Counted from the first letter of the stretch, positions 48,159 through 59,558 are shown. The stretch: 64,000 bases of DNA from Polyodon spathula (GCF_017654505.1 NC_054536.1:11681294-11745293); one strand, 5' to 3'. The notes: generated from the sequence alone by a model not told the origin. Numbers and translations are program-made.

Positions 48159-48720
48159 TGCTGCACTAATAAAATGACACTCTGGGGTTCCCTTGGGTCT
48201 GCCCCCTCGGAGACGAAATGAGACAGCCAGCTGGCGGAAGCGCTGCTGCCGGACCGAGCACGGCCAGAGAAGAGCGAGCGAAATAATTAAATAATTGATA
48301 AAAGAAAAACAGAAAGGAAATATTATTTTTGCAGCGGGGAAAAACTTGTGTAGACCTCGATTAGTGTGCATAGGTGGAGGGAATACAGCAGTGTAGGACG
48401 GAGACCCGTGTTAGCAATGGTCGGGGTAACGCTGCCGAGTGCATCACCTTTATTTTGTAGTTTTATTACTGTGTTTTATTTTCCCTTTTTCTTTCGCCTT
48501 TTATTCTCATTATTATTTTTGAACACTTGCGTGTGCACTGGACTCTACCTGAACTGGTAAACCCATGGTCCTGTTTACTGTTGGCAGTATTCAGGCCACG
48601 GACCGCAGTGCCCTCTGTGGGCTAAAATAAATCATTGTAGAAGGAAAATATAACCGGACTCCTGTACGGTGTTTCCAAATGCGCCTTTCTGTCTCCCGTG
48701 TGTCAAGTGAATTACCCACC
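48159..48720. other. GC-richer unclassified insert
   Basis: Distinct in composition from the flanks. It joins abruptly to the truncated Tc1 on the left. It contains AAAATAAATCATTGTAG near 48625, a possible polyadenylation-type signal, and ends around CCACCCTTCCACA. This could be an LTR or other retroposon fragment, but I see no matching ends or target duplication. Confidence 0.35.
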
Positions 48721-49748
48721 ACCCTTCCACAGTGGTGCTTTGCTTTTATTTTATACTTCAATCTGGAACATAAAGATGCAAAAGCAACGGTTAGTAGCGC
48801 TCATTGAACAAGTACTGTAAATACCTAAATATGCGTGTATGTTAATTGTCAAGCTGTTTGTTTGCATGAATAGTAGCACTTAAATATAATTGTGTTCTTT
48901 AAAATATCAGCTTCATGTGGTTACTTTGTGAGTTTTTTTTTAAAATAAACAGTTGTTAAATATACACTGTAAGATACCCTTGTGTGTGTGTGTATGTGTG
49001 TGGAGAGGAGGTGTATAGTTGAAAATTCTGGCCCCCGAGGGATGAACTATAGTTACCAACAGGAAACTATATTGCCTGAAGCCACAGGCCCCTGGAGGTA
49101 ACTATAGTTCTTCCCGAGGGACCTTTAGTTTCCCACTATGAGCCGAGGCCGCAGTCCATATTTGTTTTATGAATCAGTCAAGAAAGTCATGTTTTTCAGG
49201 TCCATTAAAGTTTCTTTTTGGCATAGAACTGTCCATCTGACTTTCCCACTGCGGCATAGAATTCTCAGAGGAGCCTGTTGAGTTTGTGAAGGTTGTATTT
49301 ATTTACATTGTTGAGTTGGATTTACTTAAATTTTATAAAGTCAAAAACTGAAAGCGGTGTTTTTATGAAGATTTTAGTGTTTGCAGTATCTTTATTTTGT
49401 AGTATAGTTTTTAATTAAATTTCTGTTGTCCGCCATTTTGTTTTGTTGTGTGAAGAGAGGAAGGACAGTCAGCGTCATGACATAATTTAAGGGAATTTAT
49501 AAAAAAAAATAAAAAAAAACCTATTGACCATAAATGGCATCATGGGACAATAGTTGGATCCATTTTTGGTCATTATGAGGTTTTAACCAGAATTTCTAAG
49601 GACTAATTGATATTTTACATATTTTCTTTAATTCTTTAACCAGTGTTACCTTCCCAGCTTCATATCACTGTCTTTGTTTCAGCACAACTAAACCCCGAAG
49701 GGTTTATTCTTTTTCATGTAACAATTATTCCTCTTTTCATTTTTGTAG
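48721..49748. other. Intron sequence before the last DOK6 exon
   Basis: AT-rich intron with a (TG)n patch near 48980-49002 and the inverted repeat at 49039-49115. It ends in the acceptor CTCTTTTCATTTTTGTAG. Confidence 0.5.
49039..49115. repeat. Hairpin-forming inverted repeat
   Basis: GGGATGAACTATAGTTACC (49039-49057) and GGTAACTATAGTTCTTCCC (49097-49115) are inverted with one mismatch and a 39-base loop. CCGAGGG occurs just outside the left arm and again next to the right arm. Each arm contains the self-complementary ACTATAGT. It could be a MITE end pair or a structured relic. Confidence 0.75.
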
Positions 49749-49927
49749 GTACCAGTTTAAGTATGACATTGTTTCCACGTACACAGACCTTCCCTGGTTA
49801 CATATCAGAGCAGCGTGATGATGAGCAGCAGCAGCAGCAGCAGCAGCAGCAGACCCAACATCGTGAACAGGCTCTGTCTCCTTCCAGTGGCTATGGATCA
49901 AGCTACAGCTCACGACCGGTCCAATGA
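49749..49927 (+). CDS. dok6: DOK6 last coding exon with polyglutamine tract
   Basis: The carried G plus GT gives Gly, then TSLSMTLFPRTQTFPGYISE, QRDDE, nine glutamines, TQHREQALSPSSGYGSSYSS and RPVQ, stop TGA at 49925-49927. The RxQTFPxY and the SSxYGxSYSSxxxQ ending match the mammalian DOK6 tail (there PSYAPEQ and SSSLIQ, from memory). The Q run is coded by nine pure CAG triplets (49826-49852), which mammalian DOK6 lacks as far as I recall; it has only a short EEAQQ there. It makes the window's 286 residues about 13 longer than the matching human part. Confidence 0.95.
49826..49852 (+). repeat. (CAG)9 coding repeat
   Basis: Nine uninterrupted CAG codons within the DOK6 C-terminal tail, encoding polyglutamine between DDE and TQH. 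Confidence 0.97.
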
Positions 49928-50660
49928 CATGCACTGTTTGGCTGACTGTTTGTCAGTCCAAGCTGGGACATTCCAAATTGTTCGTAGTGGTGGTAAAAGC
50001 CATTTGTATTTTTTAAAACGACTAGCTTATAGAGGAGAGAGGCACTTACCAATTCAGTCAGGAGCATCTAAGTGACCACTTGGTTACTAGTGACAAATCC
50101 AAATGGTCAATTAAATGACCGATTCAGTTGCTTTCTATGAGGTGCAAGGTTTGAAGTCCCAGGGAAACAAGTTTGACTGGTACGAAGTTGATCCTGTCAT
50201 GGCATCTGTGCATTACTAATTGCATACTCTCCAAATTGATTAACGTTCTTTTATATCTGAAGCCAGACAGATAGCTCTTTACATAAATACTGTTACACTG
50301 TCATCTAAAACGTCATAAAATAATTGACTTGATTATACCATAGTTAGATTTAAACCAGTTTATTTGAATCACATTCCCCACAAAACAAAAAATGTGTGGG
50401 GATGAAGTTCAAGGGATACTTTATACTCACTTTTATATTTATTTTCCTAACTGTGTAGTTATAAGTGTTCTCTATCATTCACTATTGTTGTTTCTTCTTT
50501 GATAATTATTGACCATACTTACTATATCAAACACTTCTAAAACTGAATTTCTAAAGTGAGGTTGATTTGGAAGTGGCGACTAGTGGTATGCAAGCGTTCT
50601 GCATGGTAACTAATAATAAAGAAACACAAACAATAGAATATTAAACAGGTAAGAATAAAA
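49928..50660 (+). other. Probable start of the DOK6 3' untranslated region
   Basis: Sequence follows the stop codon with no acceptor-like interruption evident. Two AATAAA hexamers lie at 50615-50620 and 50654-50659. The true 3' end could be further on, as mammalian DOK6 has a long 3' region. Inference only. Confidence 0.35.
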
Positions 50661-52846
50661 CCTGATGGCTATACATCATCAATTTCAAAGTAAATCAGTG
50701 TATACCATGTATTACTATTACCCATTAGATTAACATTCCAGGAAATAAGACATGGTTTTACTGAATTCTTTACATTACTGTTACTCAATATAATTATTTA
50801 TTTTTTAAAAAGCTTTTGTTACGCTTTCAAGCCATATTATATTTTAAAATGTACTTTTTTTTTTTTTTTTTTTTTTTACTGAAAATATGGGAATATTGTT
50901 TTTTTACTACAAGGAATCATTGTACTTGCCTAGTTTTTGTGAAATTTGGGCATGCTACAGAATCTAAACAATACCAGTTATTTAGTAGCAGGCTTAAGGA
51001 AAAAAAAAACCTTATATTTGTAGTAATTAAAAACATATATTGTATTCACGTATATTCTTTCCTAGAAAACAACCTTCTGTTTAGACGTGTTTTGTTAATT
51101 TAAAACACATTTTCAAGGCAGTAATCATGTTTTTAATTGTCTTTTTTTTTTTTTAATGCCTCAATTAGACTTGTTTACCTTTTGGAATTTTAAAGAAGAA
51201 GATTACAAGGAGGTGTATGGATAGCAGAATAGATATGATTTTGAAAATTCAATATGATTTGACAGATAGACAAAATGCAGTTACAATTTGGTATCAAAAT
51301 GCATTCTGAAATGCATTTATTTTATTATCTAACCCTTTTGTTTTTATCCAAATGGTAACGGTATTGAAATGGTAACCATAGCAGTCCAGAGATGAAAGAC
51401 AAACTAAACAATCATTAATCACGTTCACCTGAAGAAGAGACCTTTAAGGTCTTGAAAGCTTGTGATTAAATATTATTTAGCTAGCCCAGTAAAAGGTATA
51501 TCCAAGGAATATAAAATCACAACAGAGTAGTGCAGTGTTTAGTAAATGTAATTTGCTCATCGTTAAATTGCAATCATTTGTAATTAGAAATCAAGTAAGT
51601 GAGTGAGTAATACAGTGTTGTATTATCCACTTTTTTTTTCTTTACTGGTGATGGTTATTAATATCTTTCCGTGGCAGAGTTCTGTAGGGATGTGTTAACT
51701 CCCCCATACATTTATAACATGGCTCACTTACAGTAATTGACTGAATCTATCTGTGTCAGCATCTAGGTGGGACTCAAAAGTCCAAGTGATTTCAAACCAG
51801 ACATGAGAGGGTTGGTCGTGGAGAGTGCCAGGTATGAAAACAATAAGTGTGTACATTTGAGAATAGTCTTTAGTTTTTATATTCCCTTTCCACCCAGTAT
51901 AGTTAAACAGTAACAAAAAACACCCATAAAAATGTTTTGTAACTGAGATTAAAGTTGATAACGAAGAATGAAATTCAGATGGGTTCAAATAAAATGTTAA
52001 ACTAAACAGTATGCCACAAAATATAAATGATACAGATTTGTTAGAAGCAGGTTTATAGAACAAAATATTGTTGTATTTGTATGTGCTTACCAGCAAAAGT
52101 AATGGCACCAGGTGCAGGGCCTCCTGAGGTTGAATTATGAGCATTAAATTCCTTATTAATAAAGGCATGTTTTATCTGGTTCAGTATTACAGTGAGCACT
52201 GTTGTTGGGAGAGGGCAATGACTGGCTCAGTTGTTTTACTGCAATCATGCCACAGTTGGATCTGTAGATGTCAGATCCAGAACATCTGTCTAGAGTGACT
52301 ACTGCAGTCATTTGCAAGTTATTTCTGGATCATGGATATAAGGTAATATGTTTAAGCTTTTGGCAATGCATAATGATGTAATTGCAACAGGATACTTCCT
52401 GTCCTTATGCTGCCATGAAAGACAGGATTTATTCTGCAATGAAACAATGGTCTGCCCTAATTATCCAGGATTAGTAAAGATGGAGACTCGTCACCAACAA
52501 ACGTTTCCAAAGATTGATTGGTTCCATGAAGCAATATTAGATGGACAAGGTAGACATGCCTTGCATTTCATAGGAAAATAGATCGGATTACATGGTAATT
52601 TGTTGACATATGTCATCATCTAAGGTTGTATCAGCAGTGCATTTCTGTGGCTGCTGCAGTAAATACATGAATGATTATAAGCCTATTAAAGTCAGTACAG
52701 ATTCAAAAGTAGTCTTTGCGATTGTACACAAAGTTTATTTTGCACGTAACACATTAAAACATAATATTTGGAAATAATGCAGAAAGTAAAAAAGGTATAT
52801 TAATGTATTATTTTAATTAAAAAAACATTTCTTTATAAAGGAGATC
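50661..52846. other. 3' flank or 3' UTR, nothing recognised
   Basis: AT-rich, with a T23 run near 50856-50878. Open frames such as 51728-52168 on the minus strand lack any recognisable domain and are probably chance. Confidence 0.4.
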
Positions 52847-52854
52847 ATCTAGAT

Positions 52855-53561
52855 CAGGGGTTCTCAACCAGGGGTCCACAAGGAGGTTTGAGGAGGTTTC
52901 AAGGAGTTCCAAAAATAAACTAGAGAATGTGTTATTTTCCCTGCATGCTTATGACATCCTTCAGCCATCAGCATCAAAACAGCAAAACCCATAGAATGAT
53001 GATACAGAACTTCCTTCAACAAGTTCAACTGTAAGGGCTGAAGAACAGCGAGGAGGTGGTGTTGTGAGTGAAAAACATAAAGCTGTTATTAACCCTGCAA
53101 AATTAAGGAAATACAAAGACAGCTACTTGAATTTTGGTTTTATTTTTACTGGAAGTGAAGATATATCTCAACCGCAGTATGTAATTTGTGCACAAATACT
53201 GTCCAATGAATGTTTGAAACCCTCCAAATTACAGAGACAATTATCAAGCATGAAATATATAAAAAACAAGCAACATTCATTTTTTGAGCGAAAGGCTAAG
53301 GAACTGCTTGGTACTAAAGCAGTATAAAAAGCTTGTAGTGTCATTGTACTGTACATAGTGTAGAAAATTGCTAAAGCAAAAAAATTGCATACGATTGCTG
53401 AGGAGTTGATAATGCCGTGTGCCATTGAAATTGTAAAGGAAATGTTTGGAGAGCAGCAGTCCAAGGAACTGGCAAAAATACCAATGTGAAATGACGCTGT
53501 CAAACGACAGATCGTTTTTATGTCAGAACACATAGTTCTCAAAAAAGGTTGAGAACCCATG
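52855..53561 (+). mobile_element. Buster-type hAT remnant, internally deleted
   Basis: Left end CAGGGGTTCTCAACCAGGGG and right end GGTTGAGAACCCATG are inverted repeats. The 8-bp flanks ATCTAGAT (52847-52854) and ATCTATAT (53562-53569) match at seven positions. Frame 53064-53327 encodes a decayed BED finger (LRKYKDSYLNFGFIFTG, PQYVICAQILSNECLKPSKL), and later sequence reads KKLHTIAEELIMPC in another frame, resembling the segment that follows the finger in this hAT class. The catalytic region is deleted. Confidence 0.85.
53064..53327 (+). pseudogene. hAT transposase N-terminal fragment (decayed BED finger)
   Basis: The 87-codon frame has the order expected of the finger: Y-x2-S-Y-L-x-F-G-F, then a V-I-C block, LSNECLKPSKLQRQL, FFERKAKELLG. 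The first Cys of the expected CxxC pair reads Tyr (QYVIC), and the His pair (HL-x-TKH in the family) reads QL and KY, so metal binding is probably lost. It belongs to the 52855-53561 element, not a host gene. Confidence 0.7.
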
Positions 53562-53569
53562 ATCTATAT

Positions 53570-53990
53570 CTGTGTAATAAAGAGAAAAACAGTATATTGA
53601 CAATTTCATTTTATGTGTACATTTTGTGTTTGATTGTTTGGATAACCCATCAGACAGTTTTTTTTTTTAAAGAGTCTTTTGTAAAGTTTTAAATAAAATT
53701 AAAAAAGGAATAATGCACATTTGTAATAATTATCGGCAATGTATAAATACAACTATATGAATTAGCTTAATCTATATCCTCCTCCAAATTAGCAGATATT
53801 GTTCCATCTCCCAATAGAAATCTTTTGACCCATACTTATTTTTAGCAGTCTGCCAGCCTTTCCCTCTGCAAGGTAAAATGAACAACCTTGTCTTGCTTCA
53901 GAATGTGGTACAGTGATAAGAAAAAAAAAAAAAAAAACAGCGCACGTATCCTTGTGTGCTAGATTCTGTTGTTCAGAGATAATGGACCCC

Positions 53991-54021
<31 letters not shown>

Positions 54022-55406
54022 GTAATTGTGAGAAATTGAGAGGCTATTCAAGTTGCATCTTTTTTGTTTTATTTTACTTTGTCTTGTAGGCTAGAATGAA
54101 AAAAAAAACATTTGGGCATGTTAGTTTCTAAAAATGTTTTATTTTATGTAGAAGTGAGCTACCTATTAAGAGGAAAGGTTGTTTTAATAGTCCTACAACA
54201 CATTAAGAAGGCAGTGCACCAATACTTTAGCATTTCAATGAATGAAAAAAGCCCTCACAAGATTTTGCTTGACTATCATTGTTTTTTTTTTTCAGTTAAA
54301 GAACATGTCCACAATATTATTCTTGAGTAAAAAAGAATCTTTCAAAATTGACTGTTTGCTGTTACACTGCAATGTGCAGTACTACAATACTAGTTATATT
54401 GTGATTTTTCTTTCTCTTTCTCTTTTTCATTGTTCTGTTACCTAGTAAATAAAAAGGTTAATAAGCAACCTGAACAGGCAACTCATAATGTTGTGTCAAG
54501 ATAATCCATGATGTTTCTACGAAGGAACTGAGTTACAGTGTTGCAAGTGAAGAGGGGAGGAAAATACGTTTCGGTTCACAAGCTGGTGGCCCAAACATTT
54601 TTTTTAAGCTGCTTTAATCGACCCTAATGAGCACTAATCATGGAATTCCTTACCCAGAAAACATTAGGTAGTCCAAGATAGCGCTAATCAGGGTCTGTGA
54701 AAACAACCAAAACTATTGTAAATATACCTTGTGTAAAGGATCACAGTTTTATTTTACCAGATATATACGTTATTGCTTTGATTGTTATGTATTTTTTCAC
54801 AATGATATTAGTTTTTTGAGGCTGTAAAATAATAATTTGTTTGGTTTAAAATATTAGTTTAATCATAGTTGTTCTCTCTTCTGTCCTGTTCTTGGTCAGA
54901 CCAGTGAATGTGCATTTAATTTAATTTGTGTTACAAACCAATATAAAAGCACCAAGATACAAGTGGAAGCTATGAAGTGCCTTCCCAAGCAGAGCTGCAG
55001 TACCACCAAAATAAAATAAAAACATACTTCATGTGACATCTCCAACACAGTGTGAAATACATTGCAGAAATAAGAAAATAAAAATGATATCAAAAACAGG
55101 GTTCCTCCTTCACTCTGTCAGGTGGAATCAGTGTTACAAACAAAGACCTGCAGTTAAGGAGTCAATGATAACACCTCCTTCATTGTACTTGAAGACAGGT
55201 TTGTATTAGACAAGTATTGCAGACTCTCGAGACTTAAGCCAAGAGCCAAGTCATTTCTAGTTTGTCCAAATTGTATTTTCCCCAGTAAAAACATGCAGTT
55301 TCCCGTAACAACATAGGTTATTAAGAATGATTTATGGGTGACAAGATACACATCTGGTGGTGTATACACGTCTAATGTATTATGTTACTGAGAAAAAAAA
55401 AAAAAA
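53570..55406. other. Flank sequence, nothing recognised
   Basis: AT-rich, with an A17 run near 53921 and a T23 run near 53998. No coding block found. It ends at an A14 run and the (TA)n array. Confidence 0.4.
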
Positions 55407-55422
55407 ATATATATATATATTG

Positions 55423-55485
<63 letters not shown>
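55407..55485. repeat. (TA)n array abutting a CR1 5' break
   Basis: Interrupted TA array that runs straight into GGAAACTATAATAAGATCC of the CR1 fragment. Confidence 0.95.
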
Positions 55486-55486
<1 letters not shown>

Positions 55487-57103
55487 AAACTATAATAAGA
55501 TCCAAAATGGAAAATTACCTATATGGTAACATGGTCCTGGGAGACAGTCAACATGATTTTAGGAAAGGGAGATCGTGTCTAACTAACTTGCTTGATTTTT
55601 TTGAGGATGCAACATCGATAATGGAAATTGCAAAGCATATGACATGGTTTATTTAGATTTCCAGAAAGCTTTTGACAAAGTCCCGCACAAAAGATTAATT
55701 CTCAAACTGAACACAGTTGGGATTCAAGGAAACACATGTACATGGATTAGGGAGTGGTTAACATGTAGAAAACAGAAAGTACTGATTAGAGGAAAAACCT
55801 CAGAATGGAGTGTGGTAACCAGTGGTGTACCACAGGGATCAGTATTAGGTCCTCTGCTATTCCTAATCTACATTAATGATTTAGATTCTGGTATAGTAAG
55901 CAAACTTGTTAAATTTGCAGACGACACAAAAATAGGAGGAGTGGCAAACACTGTTGCAGCAGCAAAGGTCATTCAAAATGATCTAGACAAGATTCAGAAC
56001 TGGGCAGACACATGGCAAATGACATTTAATAGAGAAAAGTGTAAGGTACTGCACGCAGGAAATAAAAATGTACATTATAAATATCATATGGGCCCAGAGA
56101 CACTGCAAAAAAAATAACTGGAGAAGGAACAAAAATCTACAAGGGCCAAAACAAAACAATTTAAACACAAAGAAAGACAAAAAGCAAAATTTACAAAAAT
56201 AACAATGGCTGGGCAATGCCTTCACTGGATTCAAGCTTCTCCAAACAACCAAAAAAAAACCCAACCTGCTTCCTCAGCTCCCTCTCCCCAAATGAGAAGC
56301 AGAGGCCTCCTTTTATATCAGGTGGCTGGGCGCTGATTGAGCAACTAATCAACCCCAGCCATAATAATAAACCCAGGCAGGCAGGGGAAGTTAACCCCAA
56401 GCCAATGCTTATAAATATCATATGGGAGATACTGAAATTGGAGAAGGAATCTATGAAAAAGACCTAGTTTTTGTTGACTCAGAAATGTCTTCATCTAGAC
56501 AATGTGGGGAAGCTATAAAAAAGGGATGCTTGGATACATTGTGAAAAGTGTTGAATTTAAATCAAGGGAAGTAATGTTAAAACTGTACAATGCACTAGTA
56601 AGACCTCATCTTGAATATTGTGTTCAGTTCTGGTCACCTCGCTATAAAAAAGATATTGCTGCTCTAGAAAGAGTGCAAAGAAGAGCGACCAGAATTATTC
56701 CGGGCTTAAAAGGCATGTCATATGCAGACAGGTTAAAAGAATTGAATCTGTTCAGTCTTGAACAAAGAAGACTACGTGGCGACCTAATTCAAGCATTCAA
56801 AATTCTAAAAGGTATTGACAGTGTCGACCCAAGGGACTTTTTCAGCCTGAAAAAAGAAACAAGAACCAGGGGTCACAAATGGAGATTAGACAAAGGGGCA
56901 TTCAGAACAGAAAATAGGAGGCACTTTTTTACACAGAGAATTGTGAGGGTCTGGAATCAACTCCCCAGTAATGTTGTTGAAGCTGACACCCTGGGATCCT
57001 TCAAGAAGCTGCTTGATGAGATTCTGGGATCAATAAGCTACTAACAACCAAACGAGCAAGATGGGCCGAATGGCCTCCTCTCATTTGTAAACTTTCTTAT
57101 GTT

Positions 57104-57107
<4 letters not shown>
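55486..57107 (+). mobile_element. CR1-type LINE fragment with a foreign 316-bp insert
   Basis: RT of the same family, starting at METIIRSKMENYLYGN and ending in the usual tail, which runs into (TA)n. Frames 55486-55656 and 55644-56117 hold motifs A, B and C (YLDFQKAFDKV, SGVPQGSVLGPLLFLIYIND, FADDTKIGG) but are offset by a one-base loss near 55624 (ATGGAAATTG against ATGGATAATTG). After the insert at 56093-56408, the remaining coding part (56502-57044, VEFKSREVMLKLYNALVRPH to the C-terminus) has a further small deletion near 56521. Very similar to the copies at 19 and 38 kb. Not functional. Confidence 0.88.
56093..56408 (-). mobile_element. Unclassified 316-bp insert with 18-bp target duplication
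   Basis: TTATAAATATCATATGGG flanks the insert exactly at 56075-56092 and 56409-56426, so this is a clean insertion into a CR1. On the minus strand it contains GATATAAAAGGAGGCCTC (a TATA-box-like site, complement near 56310) and a T-rich 3' half, but no poly-A tail and no tRNA box that I see. An 18-bp duplication suits LINE-type target-primed insertion. I cannot assign it to a known family. Confidence 0.7.

Positions 57108-57168
<61 letters not shown>
57108..57168. repeat. (TA)n array following the CR1 3' tail
   Basis: TA repeats directly continuing the CR1 tail ...TTATGTTCTTA. Confidence 0.95.
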
Positions 57169-57170
<2 letters not shown>

Positions 57171-57313
57171 CTGTTCTTTTGCTTGTGATGTAAAATCACT
57201 TCCTGAAAACTCCATGGTTGTCTTGACACAGTTATGAGTTATTGAACATTGGTTTTATTTAACCTCAAGTATAAGAGTTGGCCTTTATTTCAGAATATTA
57301 TATTCAGTATCAG

Positions 57314-58905
57314 GCTGACCAATTCTCTCATATTACCGAATTACAAACAGTACATTGAAATTTTGTTCTGTTTGATATTTTATTTTTAAACACTGAATCT
57401 CAGAATCAATTATTGTAAGGTGACATTGGTTTTATGTTGGGAAATATTTTTAAGAAAAAAAATAAAACTGAAATATCTTGCTTGCATAAGTATTCAACCC
57501 CTGTGCTGTGGAAGCTCCCAGTTTGCACCGATGAAAGAAATTGCCCTAACGATCACACAGTTACCTTACCATTGGCCTCCACCTGTGAACCATTAAAGTT
57601 GCTGTCACATTTTCTGGATAAAAACCCCACTGTTGAAGGATCATTGGTAAGGCTGTGAATCGGAAGGAAAATGAAGACCAAAGAGCATTCTACAGAAGTT
57701 AGAGATAAAGTAATACAAATGCATAGATTAGGGAAAGGGTACAAAATAATATCCAAGTGTTTAGCTATCCCAGTGAGCACAGTTGGATCAATAATCAGGA
57801 AGTGGAAGCTGCATCACACCACCCAGGCACTGCCAGGAAAAGGCCGTCCCTCTAAACTCAGCTCTCAAACAAGAAGGAGACTTGTGAGAGAAGCCACAGA
57901 GAGGCCAACAATCACTTTGAAAGAGCTACAGAGTTCAGTGGCTGGGAGTGGAGTAATGGTGCACCAGTCAACCATATCAAGAGCTCTGCATAACACTGGC
58001 CTGTATGGGAGGGTGGCAAGAAAGAAGCCGTTACTCAAAAAGTACCATCTGAAAGCACATCTGGAGTTTGCCAGAAAGCATGAGAGTGACCCAGCTGTGA
58101 TGTGGGAAAAGTTTTGTGGTCAGATGAGACCAATATAGAGCTTTTTGGCCAAAACTCAAAGCGTTATGTGTGGCGCAAACCTAACACTGGCCATGCCTCA
58201 AGACACACCATCTCTATAGTGAAGTATGGTGATGGCAGCATCATGCTGTGGGGATGCTTCTCATCAGCAGGGACTGGGAATCTTGTTACAATTGAAGGAA
58301 GAATGGATGGAGCAAAATACAGGAAAATACTGCAAGAGAATCTGCTTCAGTCCGCTAAAAAACTGAAGCTTGATAGGAAATTCACCTTTCAGCAGGACAA
58401 TGATCCCAAGCACAAGGCCAAAGCAACATTGGAGTGGCTCAAGAACAAAAAGGTGAATGTCCTACAGTGGCCCAGTCAAAGTCCTGATCTCAATCCCATT
58501 GAGAATCTGTGGCACTATTTGAAAATTGCGGTCCACAAGCGTCGTCCAAACAACCTGAACAACCTGGAGCAAATCTGCCAAGAAGAATGGGCCAAAATCA
58601 CTCCGACACTGTGTGCAAAGCTGGTACATACTTACCCCAAAAGACTTAAAGCTATTATTGCAGCGAAAGGTGGCTCTACCAAATATTAATGTGTGGGGGT
58701 TGAATACTTATGCAAGCAAGATATTTCGGTTTTTTATTTTTCTTAAAAATATTTCCCAACATAAAACCAATGTCATCTTACAATAATTGATTTTGAGTTT
58801 CAGTGTTTAAAAAGAAAGTATCGAACAGAACGAAATTTCAATGTACCATTTTTAATTCGGTAATATGAGAGAATTGGTCAGAGGTCTGAATACTTTTGCA
58901 AGGCA

Positions 58906-58908
<3 letters not shown>
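57314..58908 (+). mobile_element. Tc1 transposon with long inverted repeats, nearly intact
   Basis: The left repeat (about 57314-57500) and right repeat (about 58690-58895) are inverted copies of about 190 bp (shared: CCAATTCTCTCATATTACCG and GGGAAATATTTTTAAG), the long-IR arrangement of Sleeping-Beauty-like Tc1 elements. The outermost ~25 bp, GTCTGAATACTTTTGCAAGG and CACTG at the right end, are missing at the left. TATA follows the right end. It encodes the transposase described separately. Confidence 0.9.
57671..58689 (+). pseudogene. Tc1 transposase, full DD34E set, one frameshift
   Basis: Frames 57671-58138 and 58102-58689 together make a whole Tc1 transposase. The N-terminal part reads MKTKEHSTEVRDKVIQMHRL, GRPSKLSSQT, then the second helix-turn-helix. 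The catalytic part has VLWSDETNIELFG (first Asp), FTFQQDNDPKHKAKATLE (second Asp) and SPDLNPIENLW (Glu), with exactly 34 residues between the last two. The C-terminus ends GGSTKY. The frames shift near 58112 because one G is missing from GAAAAG(G)TTTTGTGG; the 26-kb copy still has both G at this point. Otherwise it looks undamaged. It is a DNA transposase that would cut and paste its own ends. Confidence 0.92.

Positions 58909-58964
<56 letters not shown>
58909..58964. repeat. (TA)n array at the right end of the Tc1
   Basis: TA array starting immediately after the terminal CACTG. Confidence 0.95.
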
Positions 58965-58965
<1 letters not shown>

Positions 58966-59364
58966 ATACACATACACACTTGAAATGTATCTATCTTCTC
59001 GCTGTTATATGTGTAAAAGCCAACAATTCACACCATGACAGTAGTTTTACTAAATGTTTTTAATGAACTAAAATTCACTGATGTAAAGCAGATTTCAGGC
59101 AATGGTTTTAAACAAGGATTTATTACAGCAGTGTGGTATGAGAGCATTCAGTCTAGATGCACTCAACTCCTGAATTACCAAATCATACAGTAATGATTCA
59201 GAATCTTCGTTATTCGGCCTTCCATTTTCCCTATAATGCGATTAAACTAGTATTTGAGTTCTATAGGTGCAAATAGCATGGTCTCTTCACTATTGCTGAC
59301 TCGCAATTAAACTGTCATATGAATAAACGAAGGAAAACAAAAATGTAATCACTAAAATGGAGAT

Positions 59365-59558
59365 TCTAGGTTCACTCCCAGCTACTGACTCGGTGCGTGT
59401 GACCCTGAGCAAGTCACTTAACCTCCTTGTGCTCCGTCCTTTGGATGAGACGTATAATTGAGGTCCTATTGTAAGTGACTCTGCAACAGCAGTTCTGATG
59501 CATAGTTCACACCAAAGTCTCTAAGTCGTTTTGAATAAAAGCGTCTGCTAAATGACTA

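Noticed and set aside
51728..52168. 146-codon minus-strand frame
   Set aside because: Composition and lack of any motif look like chance in AT-rich DNA. It starts and stops without supporting signals.
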